DNA of 64,000 bases from Archangium sp. Lineage in GTDB: Bacteria > Myxococcota > Myxococcia > Myxococcales > Myxococcaceae. The translations under genes were made by a program, and so were the position numbers. Positions 27,558 to 36,142 of this stretch are shown piece after piece. The notes under the pieces are model-generated. The model saw only the letters and a program-made list of their open reading frames with translations, did not search any database and had not been told where the DNA came from. The stretch spans positions 1-64,000 of the forward strand of contig JAUYRZ010000018.1 in the NCBI GenBank assembly GCA_030695565.1, written 5' to 3'. The number at the start of each line of letters is the position of its first letter. The first letter of the stretch is position 1.

Positions 27558-28307
27558 ATGACCTCGACCCTCGTCATCGTCCGCCACGGCCAGAGCACCT
27601 GGAATGAGAAGAACCTCTTCACCGGTTGGGTCGACGTCGACCTGACTGAGCTCGGCGAGACCGAAGCGCGTGCTGCGGGAAAGCAGATCAAAGACGCTGG
27701 CCTGCGTTTCGACGTCGGTCACACCTCGGTGCTCACCCGCGCGGTGCGCACGGCCAACCTCGCGCTGGAGACCTCGGGCCAGGTGTTCCTCCCGGTGAAC
27801 CGCACCTGGCGGCTCAACGAGCGGCACTACGGTTCGCTGCAGGGCAAGGACAAGGTGGAGATGGTGCAGCAGTTCGGCGCTGATCAGGTGAAGCTGTGGC
27901 GCCGCAGCTATGACGTGCCGCCCCCCCCGGTCACGGTGGACCATGAGCACCACCCCGCGAAAGATGCGCGGTACCGGTTGCTCGCCGCCGATGCGCTGCC
28001 TGCGTCGGAGTGTTTGAAGGACGTGGTGGCCCGCGTGTTGCCCTGGTGGCACGACTCGGTGGTGCCTCAGCTTCGCGCGGGGTTGAGCGTGCTGGTGGTG
28101 GCCCACGGAAATTCGCTGCGCGCGTTGATCAAGCACCTCGAGAAGATTGGTGATGACGAGATCGTCGAGCTGAACGTGCCGACCGGTATGCCCCGGCTTT
28201 ACCGGTTCAAGGATGATCTCTCGTTGGCTGAAGCGCCGCGGTATCTGGATGAGGCTGCGGCCAAAGCGGGCGCTGAGGCGGTGAAGAAGCAGACGGCCAC
28301 GAAGTGA
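27558..28307 (+). CDS. gpmA: 2,3-bisphosphoglycerate-dependent phosphoglycerate mutase
   Basis: 249 residues, full length for the family. IVRHGQSTWNEKNLFTGW carries the phospho-histidine His10 and the family signature; ERHYGSLQGKDK and VVAHGNSLRALIKHLE hold the remaining active-site residues (Glu, second His). It interconverts 3- and 2-phosphoglycerate in glycolysis and gluconeogenesis in the cytosol. Stand-alone gene followed by hairpin repeat copy 4. Confidence 0.97.
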   Translation: MTSTLVIVRHGQSTWNEKNLFTGWVDVDLTELGETEARAAGKQIKDAGLRFDVGHTSVLTRAVRTANLALETSGQVFLPVNRTWRLNERHYGSLQGKDKVEMVQQFGADQVKLWRRSYDVPPPPVTVDHEHHPAKDARYRLLAADALPASECLKDVVARVLPWWHDSVVPQLRAGLSVLVVAHGNSLRALIKHLEKIGDDEIVELNVPTGMPRLYRFKDDLSLAEAPRYLDEAAAKAGAEAVKKQTATK

Positions 28308-28351
28308 GGCCCCTCTCCCCCACCCTCTCCCCGCTTCGCAGGGAGAGGGAG
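28308..28351. repeat. CCCTCTCCC hairpin repeat, copy 4 of 8
   Basis: CCCTCTCCC 28323-28331, loop CGCTTCGCA, GGGAGAGGG 28341-28349, preceded by a second CCCCTCTCCCC arm. It separates gpmA from the next gene, whose TTG start is at 28354; GGGAGAGGGAG is the only ribosome-binding site available to that start. Confidence 0.85.
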
Positions 28352-28353
28352 TC

Positions 28354-29097
28354 TTGAATCGCGTTCTTCCCATTGTGAGCTTGTGTGTTGCGCTGCTGGC
28401 CTTCGCGTTCGCCGTGGTGCCCCGGGATCCGGTGATCATTCCCTCGTCGGAACCCGAAGCGCAGAGGGGCGTGGAGGTGGACGCCGAGCTGCTGCGCCGC
28501 CGCGTGGAGGTGCTCGAAGACGACAACCGCGCCTTGTGGGACCGGGTGGTGGTGCTGGAGCGGCGGAACCCCAGCGTGGTGCTGAGCGATGCCGGCGTGC
28601 TCGCTCCGTCGATGGTGTCGGAAGTGGCGCAGCTGCGGCAAGAAGTGCGTGGGCTCATCACCGGCGAGGTGCTCTCGAATGAGGCGAGCCGCGCCGCGCT
28701 CAAAGACGTCATCCGCGAGGCCGAAGCCGACGCCCTGCGCGAACGCGTCGCGCAAAGTCAGCAGCGGCGGGAGCAGCGCGCCCAGGAACAGAAGGTGAAG
28801 TGGAAGGAGTTCGTCACCACCGCCAAGCTCACCTGGCAGCAGGAGCAAGAACTCACCAAACACCTGGAAGCCGAAGAGAAGGCCCGGCTGGACCTCGCGC
28901 AGCAGCTGCAGCTGGGGAACACAGCGCCCGGCCCCGAGGCCTTCCGAGCCATGCGTGATCAACGCCGTGACACGGATGAGGCGATGAACAAGCTGCTCGA
29001 TGACACCCAGAAGCAGCAGTACCAGGCCCTGCGCCGGGAGGATCGGGGCGGAAACCGGGGCGGTGATCGCGGTGGCGATCGTCAACAACCGAAGTAA
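28354..29097 (+). CDS. Periplasmic coiled-coil protein, Spy/CpxP-like in plan
   Basis: 247 residues from a TTG at 28354. An N-terminal hydrophobic segment (VLPIVSLCVALLAFAFAVV) acts as a signal anchor or signal peptide. The body is charged and helical, with a coiled coil near LLRRRVEVLEDDNRALWDRV and Gln/Glu/Arg-rich helices (ERVAQSQQRREQRAQEQKV). TWQQEQELTKHLEAEE and LLDDTQKQQYQALR recall LTxxQ-like Spy/CpxP chaperones. The end is GGNRGGDRGGDR. Function by resemblance only. Confidence 0.55.
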   Translation: MNRVLPIVSLCVALLAFAFAVVPRDPVIIPSSEPEAQRGVEVDAELLRRRVEVLEDDNRALWDRVVVLERRNPSVVLSDAGVLAPSMVSEVAQLRQEVRGLITGEVLSNEASRAALKDVIREAEADALRERVAQSQQRREQRAQEQKVKWKEFVTTAKLTWQQEQELTKHLEAEEKARLDLAQQLQLGNTAPGPEAFRAMRDQRRDTDEAMNKLLDDTQKQQYQALRREDRGGNRGGDRGGDRQQPK

Positions 29098-29264
29098 GCC
29101 GGTATCCCACCTCGATGTGTTTGGTCGAATCACGGCGTTCAGCTGTCTGCGGTGGTCGCCTTGCGCGCTGGCTCTGTGCCTGCATTGATGTTTCTTCGGT
29201 TTCCAGCCTCCTCCTGATTCCGACCTTTTCCCTCTCGCCGTCCCTCAGAAAACCGGGGTTTCAC

Positions 29265-31319
29265 ATGAAGAACAGAGTCTTGAGTGCCGCACTGGCTGCC
29301 GTGATGTTCATGGCGCCGGGCTGTAGCAACAACTCCACGGCGGGCGGCAACACGGCCAGCGGGTCGCTGGCGGTGAGCAAAGACGACGCGATCCTCTACG
29401 CGGCAGACGGCGACCTCGACACGCTCTTCGTGGTCGACGCGAAGACCCAGACCGTCATCTCGGAGATCGCCGTCGGCCGGCAGCCGGAGAAGGTCCTGGT
29501 CGCGCCCGACGAGACCGTCTTCGTGACCAACCGCCTCGATCGCAGCGTGTCCGTCATCCGCAAGGGTGACACCGCTGAGTCGGCGCGCATCTCGGTCGGT
29601 GTCGAGCCCGTCGCGCTCGCCGCTTCCACCGACGGCAAGACCCTCTACGTGGTCAACGCCACCAGCCTGAGCGACTCCGACTTCGGCACCCTGATGGCCT
29701 TCGACACGGCCACCCTCTCGCTCAAGTGGGAGCTGCCGGTCGGTCACGAGCCGCGCGCGCTCACCCTGATGGGCGACGGCAAGGCCGCCATCTCGCTCTA
29801 CAAGCAAGGCGACCTGGTGATGGTCGACCTGAACACCGCCAAGGTGACCAAATCGGGCACCGGCGTCTTCAACGCGCTCAACGCCTCGGCGCTGGGCATC
29901 GTCACCACCAACAGCGGCGGCGCGGCACCTTCGCCCGAGTTCGCCCCCTTCCCCGATCGCCAGGGCCTCACCACCGCGCGCCCCATGGGCCTCGAGGCGA
30001 TGACGGTCTCCCCTGACGGCATGCAGCTCTACGCGGTCTCGCTCATCGCGACCGACTCGGTGCTGAACACCGCGCCCGGCGGCGGCGTGAAGGAGCCCTT
30101 CCCCGTTGGCGGCAGCTCGGGTTACGGCGGCGGCAGCTGCGGCACCACCGCGGTCGCGGCGCCGGCCCTGCTCACCTTCAGCAACGACGGCACCCCGCAG
30201 GTCGACGACCTCACCACCTGCCAGGGTGAAGGCACCAGCGATCGGCCCCCCATGCTGCTGACCAGCCCCATCCCCGAGATGCCGGTGCAGGGCCCCAAGG
30301 CGATCGCCATGGAGAGCACGGGCCGCTTCCTCCTGGTGGCGAACATGGAGTCGAACAACGTCTCCGTCATCCCCACCACCCGCGCGCGCACCACCAGCAG
30401 CTTCGGCGCGACCGACGTGGGGATCTCCCCGGGCTTCCGACTGCCTTCGGGCTCGGTCGACCAGCTGGTCAGCGTCGGCGCGGGGCCCACGGGCATCGCC
30501 ATCGCGCACGATGGCAAGTCGGCGTGGGTGTTCAACTCGTTCGACCACACCATCAGCCGCCTCGAGCAGACGCAGGACAACGAACGCGTCACCAACGCCG
30601 GCACCATCTCGCTCACCACCCGCGAGGCGCTCAGCCCTGCCGCCGCTGCCGGTCGCAAGCTGTTCTTCAGCGCCACCGACGCGCGCATGAACGACCCGTC
30701 GACCGGCATCAGCTGCGCCACCTGCCATCTGGAAGGCCGTGAAGACGGTCACGTGTGGAACTTCCCCGATGGCCCGCGCCAGACCCCGTCGCTCCAGGGC
30801 CGCATGCTGGCCCAGACGGCCCCCTTCCACTGGAACGGTGAGTTCACCGACCTGCTCGCGTTCATGACGCACACCGTGACCAACCGCATGGGTGGCGCGG
30901 GCGTGACGCCGGCGATGGAGGCCCAGGTCGCCGCGTTCATCGAGTCGATGCCCAAGGCCGACAACCCGCACAAGGACACCGCGGCCGACGTGATGCAGCG
31001 CGGGCGCACGGCGTTCGACAAGGCCGAGTGCGGCACCTGCCACAGCGGCGAGAGCTTCACCGACCAGACCTTCGCGAACGTCGGCACCTACGTGCAGACG
31101 GGCGCGGTGCAGGACAACCTCTCGCTGCTGCCGCACGGTGGGTTGAACACCCCGTCGCTGCTCGGCCTGGCTCGCTCGGCGCCGTACCTGCACGACGGCA
31201 GCGCGCTCACCTTGAAGGCCCGCATCATGACGGGCAAGAACGCCAACCAGCACGGCAAGACGTCCAGCCTCACCGACGCCGAGGTCGATGATCTCGTGTC
31301 GTACCTGAAGGCGCTTTAA
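29265..31319 (+). CDS. Lipoprotein with YncE-like beta-propeller and two cytochrome c motifs
   Basis: 684 residues from the ATG at 29265, with a lipoprotein signal ending MAPGC. Residues ~30-460 are propeller blades (KTQTVISEIAVGRQPEKVLV, DRSVSVIRKGD and others). The C-terminal ~220 residues carry two haem c sites, ISCATCHLEGRE and CGTCHSGES, with LNTPSLLGLARSAPYLHDGS as in the diheme peroxidase/MauG-like family. It is thus a periplasmic or surface redox protein; whether it is a peroxidase, an electron-transfer protein or a methanobactin/copper-type partner cannot be told. Monocistronic, followed by a hairpin repeat that may end transcription. Confidence 0.85.
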   Translation: MKNRVLSAALAAVMFMAPGCSNNSTAGGNTASGSLAVSKDDAILYAADGDLDTLFVVDAKTQTVISEIAVGRQPEKVLVAPDETVFVTNRLDRSVSVIRKGDTAESARISVGVEPVALAASTDGKTLYVVNATSLSDSDFGTLMAFDTATLSLKWELPVGHEPRALTLMGDGKAAISLYKQGDLVMVDLNTAKVTKSGTGVFNALNASALGIVTTNSGGAAPSPEFAPFPDRQGLTTARPMGLEAMTVSPDGMQLYAVSLIATDSVLNTAPGGGVKEPFPVGGSSGYGGGSCGTTAVAAPALLTFSNDGTPQVDDLTTCQGEGTSDRPPMLLTSPIPEMPVQGPKAIAMESTGRFLLVANMESNNVSVIPTTRARTTSSFGATDVGISPGFRLPSGSVDQLVSVGAGPTGIAIAHDGKSAWVFNSFDHTISRLEQTQDNERVTNAGTISLTTREALSPAAAAGRKLFFSATDARMNDPSTGISCATCHLEGREDGHVWNFPDGPRQTPSLQGRMLAQTAPFHWNGEFTDLLAFMTHTVTNRMGGAGVTPAMEAQVAAFIESMPKADNPHKDTAADVMQRGRTAFDKAECGTCHSGESFTDQTFANVGTYVQTGAVQDNLSLLPHGGLNTPSLLGLARSAPYLHDGSALTLKARIMTGKNANQHGKTSSLTDAEVDDLVSYLKAL

Positions 31320-31331
31320 GTCAAACGAGCT

Positions 31332-31367
31332 CCCCTCTCCCGCTGGGAGAGGGTCAGGGTGAGGGCC
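31332..31367. repeat. CCCTCTCCC hairpin repeat, copy 5 of 8
   Basis: CCCTCTCCC 31333-31341, loop GCT, GGGAGAGGG 31345-31353, tail TCAGGGTGAGGGCC. It lies 13 bases after the cytochrome gene, between convergent genes, and could fold as a terminator. Confidence 0.85.
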
Positions 31368-31424
31368 TCACCTCCACAGCCTCCCTCGGAAACGAGGGGG
31401 GCTGTGTCGTTTCGCTGTGCTGTT

Positions 31425-31586
31425 TCAAAACAACGCATAGACGAACGGAGCCACGACGCTCAGCCCCTGAGTGAGCACCAACAGCACCGCCGCGAGCAGC
31501 AACACGACCAGCAGCGGGAGCAACACGAGCCGGTTCTGCCGGGCGAAGTGGGCCACCAAATCTCTCACGGTGCGAGCGCTGATCAA
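31425..31586 (-). CDS. DUF5989 family small membrane protein
   Basis: 53 residues, TTG start sharing the stop codon of the upstream gene (TTGA). The sequence RLVLLPLLVVLLLAAVLLVL and the end TQGLSVVAPFVYALF match the short DUF5989 family (a basic start, one long helix, then QG-x-xxAPF-Y-xF). DUF5989 proteins have no known function. Co-translated with the TlpA-like thiol protein. Confidence 0.75.
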   Translation of the reverse strand: MISARTVRDLVAHFARQNRLVLLPLLVVLLLAAVLLVLTQGLSVVAPFVYALF

Positions 31587-32116
31587 GACGACAGCCCCGC
31601 CCACAACACCCGCCAGATCATTCCGAGCGTCGTGGTGTAGCCCTGCATCGACGAGACGATGCGGCCCTGGCTGTCGAGCACGAACACGGTGGGAAAGGCC
31701 TCCACGTGCATCACGCGCTGAAAGTCGTCCTGCGCGAGCAGCACCGGGTAGTCGACGCCTTGTGCGGTCATGTACTGGCGCACCTCCGACACGTCGTTGA
31801 ACCCGGTGGCCACCGAGACCACGTTGGCGCGCGAACCCAGCCAGGAGTGAACGCGGGAGACGTTGCCCGACTCGGCCTTGCAGACCCCGCACCAAGGTGC
31901 CCAGACGGCGATGAGCGTGGGCTTGCCAGCAAAGGAACTGAGCGCGACGGATTGCTGCTCGAGCGTGGTGAAGGTGTAGGCCGGAGCCGCACCGCGCGGG
32001 TGATTGCGGGTCTGAAAAGCACCGACGGCCAGCACGATGATCAGCACCGCAGAGAGATCGACCGCCCAGCGAAAGGCGCTCTGCGTGCGGTAGCGGTCTC
32101 GGAGTCTCTGGAGCAT
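31583..32116 (-). CDS. TlpA/ResA-like membrane-anchored thiol:disulphide protein
   Basis: 177 residues. There is an N-terminal membrane helix (WAVDLSAVLIIVLAVGAF), then a thioredoxin-fold domain facing the periplasm with the active site WAPWCGVCKAES (CGVC), a cis-Pro region VEAFPTVFVLD, and QGRIVSSMQGYTT. It should reduce or transfer disulphides, for example during cytochrome c maturation. The stop overlaps the start of the DUF5989 gene (TTGA), so the two act together. The redox partner is unknown. Confidence 0.85.
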   Translation of the reverse strand: MLQRLRDRYRTQSAFRWAVDLSAVLIIVLAVGAFQTRNHPRGAAPAYTFTTLEQQSVALSSFAGKPTLIAVWAPWCGVCKAESGNVSRVHSWLGSRANVVSVATGFNDVSEVRQYMTAQGVDYPVLLAQDDFQRVMHVEAFPTVFVLDSQGRIVSSMQGYTTTLGMIWRVLWAGLSS

Positions 32117-32280
32117 CTGAGCTTCGGTCTACACCGCGTATCGCTACCGCTCCATGGTGCCAGACGTCGAACGGCCCGGTGGCTCGTCTTCCGAAACCCG
32201 TTCGGGCGGCGATGAAGCGACCCAGGGCGCCTGACTCGAATTGTGGAGGCTCAATCGAAAGCGAGCCCGGCCCGGCCGCT

Positions 32281-33726
32281 TCAGCGCGCCAGCGGCTCCG
32301 CGAAGATGAGGAGGCCGCGGCCGCTCTCTGCGACGTAGATGAAGCCGTCCCCGGGCACCTTCACGCCGATGGCGCCGTCGTAGAACGAGGTTCCACGGAA
32401 GGGGTCTGTCTCGCGCCAGGTGTTGAAGTAGCCGAGCTGCTTGGGTGCCGCGGGCGCTGAGACGTCGATGATCCGCAGGCCGTCCTGGTACCAGGCGGCG
32501 AAGAGGGTGGTGCCCTTGAGCACGAAGTTGTGAATCGAGACCTCGGGGCGAAGCGAGAACGCGCCGACCCGGGTGGATGCGGCGGCGTCCGTCACGTTGA
32601 AGAGCTCGAGCCCGGCGCCCCAGTCCTCGCCCCCCTCGAAGAGGATGACGTCCTGGCCGACGCGGCCCACCTGGCTGAAGTGGCTCGTGGTCGAGGTGCC
32701 GGGGATGCGCGCGAGCTCTCTGGGTTGCGAGAGCTCGGTGACATCTGCGACCACGGTGCCGCGGGCCCAATGGTTCACATAGAGCCGCCCCTCGAAGAAC
32801 GCGGCGTCATGCGGGTGGTCGTCTGCCCGCGGGTCGGAGTCTGGCGACCGATGGCGTGACAGCTCCACCGGCGCGGCAGGGCTCGTCACATCGAGGAGCA
32901 CTGTTTCTCCCACCGGTGCGGGAGACATCGCGAACAGCGTCTGGCCCTGCCTGAGCAGCGTATGAACGTTGATGTCGCCGACCGGCGAGAGCGGAAGGCG
33001 CATCGGGGCCGCCGGGTCCTTCACGTCGAAGAGCACGACGCCCTTCGTCGCGCTCGCGACGGAGAGCACGTCGCCCACCACCTCGACGTCGTTCCAGTAC
33101 TCGCCGTCAGAGGGAATGTGCGAGACGCGCAGGGGCCTCGCCCGGTCGGTGATGTCGAAGACCGTGACGCCGCCTTCGAGTGCGACGACGTACGCCCGCG
33201 CACCTGCGATCGCCACGTCGACCGCCTGGTTCTCGGCGACCGGCGCTTCGCCCACGAGGGTGAGGTTCTCCGCTTCCTGCTCGTGGGTCCGCCGAACCAC
33301 GCGCCGCGCCTCGAAGGTGGCCTCGCCGGCGGGCTGTCCATCGACACACGACTTGAACTTGCCCTCGAACTGAGTCGGCGAGCTCGCTCGGCACGCCGCG
33401 AGCGCCGTGCGGATGGTGCGCCCGCTGCGCCCCGAGACGTACTGCGTCGACAGGGAGAAGGCCGAGTCTGAGAGGTGCTTCGCCTCGAGCGGCCTGCCGA
33501 AGACGTTCTCGCTCCCGGCGATCAGGCTGAACGACGCAGCGCTGGTGCGGCCATCGGGGAAACGCAGCTGAAGGTTCCACGCCCCTTCGTGCTGGAGCTG
33601 GGCGAGCGACGACGTGTCACAATCGCTGAGCTCGAACTGGGAAAGGTCTGCGCACGCGGGCGCCGGCTAAGGGGCCGACGGCGTCGAGCAGGCGGTCAGC
33701 AGGAGGACGACGGGCCAGGAACGCAT
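32281..33726 (-). pseudogene. LVIVD-repeat propeller lipoprotein gene with in-frame amber codon
   Basis: From the ATG at 33726 the frame encodes MRSWPVVLLLTACSTPSAP (a lipoprotein signal, lipobox LTAC), then TAG at 33667-33669, then continues in the same frame without further stops to 32281: PAPACADLSQFELSDCD, a Cys-containing ~115-residue region, and ~340 residues of LVIVD-type propeller repeats (VDVAIAGARAYVVALEGGVT, VFDVKDPAAP-like units, LRIIDVSAPAAPKQLG). The only in-frame restart is the GTG at 33300, which would give a product without export signal. Unless the amber codon is read through or is a sequencing error, this is a freshly inactivated gene. Confidence 0.75.
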
Positions 33727-33863
33727 GAGACCTCGACGAGCCGCAGGCAAGGCTCCGTGGTCGACAACTCGCGCTCGGAGCTCAGAATTTCACCAACAGT
33801 GCTGGGAAGCCTGCCGGTGTCACCGGGTACCGTTCAGGCGGGAGGAAGGCTAGAGAGTCGCCC

Positions 33864-34304
33864 ATGGCTGGAAATGCTTCAGACGGCGATGACGAGATCG
33901 TCGGGATCAACGTGACGCCGCTGGTGGACATCGTGCTCGTGCTGCTCATCATCTTCATGGTGACGGCGAACATGATCGTTCGTGAGACCGTGGAGGTGGA
34001 TCTCCCGACCGCTGCGAAGAACGACCCGAAGGAGACGCCGAAACCTCCGGTGATGGTCACGATGGACAAGGACGCGAAGATCTTCGTCGATGGCATCGAG
34101 GTCGCTTCGGGCGCCTTCGTGACTAAGATGAAAGAGGCCGTCGCTGCCGACAAAGAGGCCCGCGCGGTGATCAGCGCAGATCCCGCTCTCAACTACGCCA
34201 ACGTGGTCAACCTCATCGACCTCGTGAAGGAAGCGGGCATCTCCAAGTTCGCTTTGAATTTGCAGAAGGAAGCGAAGGCCGCGGGCGTCAGCCCGAGTCC
34301 GTAG
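33864..34304 (+). CDS. ExbD/TolR family biopolymer transport protein
   Basis: 146 residues. INVTPLVDIVLVLLIIFMVT is the ExbD/TolR membrane helix with the conserved Asp that carries protons; DLPTAAKND follows, then a small periplasmic domain (VMVTMDKDAKIFVDGIEV, DLVKEAGISKFALNLQ). With an ExbB/TolQ protein it would power TonB- or Tol-type transport or motility complexes. No ExbB gene is adjacent, so the partner must be encoded elsewhere. The upstream 137 bases carry no other gene. Confidence 0.9.
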   Translation: MAGNASDGDDEIVGINVTPLVDIVLVLLIIFMVTANMIVRETVEVDLPTAAKNDPKETPKPPVMVTMDKDAKIFVDGIEVASGAFVTKMKEAVAADKEARAVISADPALNYANVVNLIDLVKEAGISKFALNLQKEAKAAGVSPSP

Positions 34305-34337
34305 ATAATCAGCGCGTCGGGCAAGACGCGCTCTCGT

Positions 34338-35081
34338 TCAGTCGGAGCAGCGACACCATTCACAGCTTGGAACGTGACCCATCACCGGGCCCAGACCGCA
34401 GCGCAGCTCACACAAGAACTCAGGGAGTCCAGTCTTCTCGCCGTGTTTCAAGAGCACGTCGAGGGCTGCGGTAGCAAGCAACTCAAGCGCTTGTTCGAGC
34501 GTGGAAAGACGAGCCAAGACCCTCTTCGCACTGCGCTTCGCTTGGGGCGCATCGCTTGCGGTCAACTCCTCGGCGTGAACGACGGGATTGAACCCAAGTT
34601 CTTGAAGCAGCTCAGGCAGTACGTGTGCATTGAGGTCCTGCGCTGCGAGTAGCCAGGCTTCCACCTTGGCCATTGCAACACCCGTGGCGACCGGTAGCGG
34701 CGCTCCGACCTCCGTACTTCTAAATGCACGAACGGCCGCCTCGAGTTCGGAGCGCTTGGATTCTGCGTCAGCCTTGTCGGCGTCGCGAAGCAAGATGACC
34801 CCGCTCACGCCTTTGGTGCTGGCCAGGTGCAACGCTCGCCTCGCCGTCTCCGTGTCTGGACCCCAGCCCTCCTTGAACCCTTTGTGCTTCGGAACGTTCT
34901 CCCGGTGCGAGATTCCCGCCCACGTTGAGAAGCGTTCTCCATCATCGATGCCTCGAAACGCGAGCGACTCTGAACTCAACCAGTCCGCCAACTCAGACAA
35001 GGTACGAACGGCCAGCTTGATCGACACTTCGCGATCAACGGCTCCTTCGCAAACCACGATGAACGAGTGGCTGGGGGTCAT
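34338..35081 (-). CDS. DUF4276/TOPRIM-like protein, partner of the AAA ATPase
   Basis: 247 residues from the ATG at 35081, overlapping the stop of the ATPase gene (ATGA). FIVVCEGAVDREV gives the TOPRIM-like Glu12 (and Asp16); VSGVILLRDADKADAE provides the D-x-D pair (Asp100, Asp102); MAKVEAWLLAAQDL matches the E-AWLLA motif of DUF4276/RloB-type proteins. These are putative metal-dependent nucleases found beside OLD-like ATPases. The second half (175-247) is helical, with three Cys near the end. Nuclease activity is inferred from the acidic motif and from the partner, not shown. Confidence 0.65.
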   Translation of the reverse strand: MTPSHSFIVVCEGAVDREVSIKLAVRTLSELADWLSSESLAFRGIDDGERFSTWAGISHRENVPKHKGFKEGWGPDTETARRALHLASTKGVSGVILLRDADKADAESKRSELEAAVRAFRSTEVGAPLPVATGVAMAKVEAWLLAAQDLNAHVLPELLQELGFNPVVHAEELTASDAPQAKRSAKRVLARLSTLEQALELLATAALDVLLKHGEKTGLPEFLCELRCGLGPVMGHVPSCEWCRCSD

Positions 35082-36139
35082 GCGCCCTTGGGAAGGAGGC
35101 GTGATTCCACGAAGGACCAGTACTCGCCGGCATCGAGTTCCTTCACCCAACGCCCAGCTTCCGGCCCGTCCGCAAGACTCATGCAGCGCGAGGCACCATC
35201 AACCTCTTTCACGACCCGAACCTCGTCGAAGGCAAACTCACTCAGAATGTAGGGCGAGTGCGTCGTGCAGATGACCTCGATGTTCCCCAACTCAACGACG
35301 GCACGGAGGAGCTTCACCAACTCCCGTTGGGCCGTAGGGTGCAACGCACGGTCGAGGTCATCGATCAGAAGCAAAGTTGGCCTGGTGGCCAGCTCGGTTG
35401 CTGTAAGCAGGGCGAGCGCGAGAAGTGTGCCCTCACTGACCTGCGAGGCCTTCAACCTGGCGCCGGTGCTCATGTCGAGCACCAGGCTGTACTGGTCGGT
35501 GCTCCCGACTTCCTGTCGTTCGATCGCGAGAGCCTTCACTGCAGGAACGATCGTCTGCAGCTGACTTATGAGTTGCTGGAATGCCGATGGATCGCCGCCC
35601 AGCTTGAGATCGAAGAGGGTCTGAATCACCTGCTCTGCTTGGAAGACCGCGGCGTCGCGAGGGCCGGGCCGCATTGGCCAACGAAGCTTGTTGAGATCGA
35701 CCTCGAAGAGGCGTGGGTACGGCACGGTCTCCTGTACGCCTTTGAGCTCTGAAGGAAGCGGGGCCGCCTTGTGGGGTTCGAGTTCGTCGAAGACACAGAC
35801 GGCTGGCTGCCCCTTCCGCTCGATCCAGCGTTTGACCGAACGTCGGTGCCCGTCGAAGTTGACCATCTCGACGACAGTCGATCCGGAAACGACATGCGAC
35901 GCATCGACTGAGAGTCTGAGATCGAAGCCGTCAGCACCCCGGCGCACGAAGTCGAGCCCAGGGAATGCCGGCAGTGTCGGAAAATGAGAGAGCGCGGCAT
36001 AGAAGGCGGCCTCGAGGACGCTCGACTTTCCGCTGCCGTTCGGTCCAACAAAGACGGTAAATCCACGCGCTCCGAATTTGATCGTCTCGTTGCGGAAGCT
36101 CTTGAAGTTCGTGAGACGAAGTTCTCTCAGCACCGGCAC
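35078..36139 (-). CDS. OLD/RecF-like AAA (AAA_21) ATPase
   Basis: 353 residues. Walker A VGPNGSGKSS (32-40), an ABC-type signature QVSEGTLLALALL (~233-245), Walker B LLLIDDLDRALHP (256-268) and the switch His in CTTHSPYILSEF (His294). The usual DE of Walker B is DD here, which may slow ATP hydrolysis. No coiled-coil arm of Rad50 length is present, so it is of the short RloA/AriA/OLD class. It starts at GTG 36139, or at GTG 36133, which has a better-spaced AAGG; it lies three bases after the regulator gene, and its stop overlaps the next start. It is the core of a three-gene operon. Confidence 0.85.
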   Translation of the reverse strand: MPVLRELRLTNFKSFRNETIKFGARGFTVFVGPNGSGKSSVLEAAFYAALSHFPTLPAFPGLDFVRRGADGFDLRLSVDASHVVSGSTVVEMVNFDGHRRSVKRWIERKGQPAVCVFDELEPHKAAPLPSELKGVQETVPYPRLFEVDLNKLRWPMRPGPRDAAVFQAEQVIQTLFDLKLGGDPSAFQQLISQLQTIVPAVKALAIERQEVGSTDQYSLVLDMSTGARLKASQVSEGTLLALALLTATELATRPTLLLIDDLDRALHPTAQRELVKLLRAVVELGNIEVICTTHSPYILSEFAFDEVRVVKEVDGASRCMSLADGPEAGRWVKELDAGEYWSFVESRLLPKGA

Positions 36140-36142
36140 ACC

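Noticed and set aside
27422-27691. 89-codon version of the small membrane peptide
   Set aside because: The added N-terminal part is antisense to gpmA; the helix-containing 33 residues from GTG 27523 are the plausible product.
29139-31253. 704-codon minus-strand frame
   Set aside because: Shadow of the propeller-cytochrome gene; the plus strand has signal peptide, propeller and haem motifs.
33000-33300. GTG at 33300 as the true start of the LVIVD protein
   Set aside because: The same frame continues upstream with coding sequence to a lipoprotein signal, interrupted only by one TAG; the GTG product would lack an export signal.
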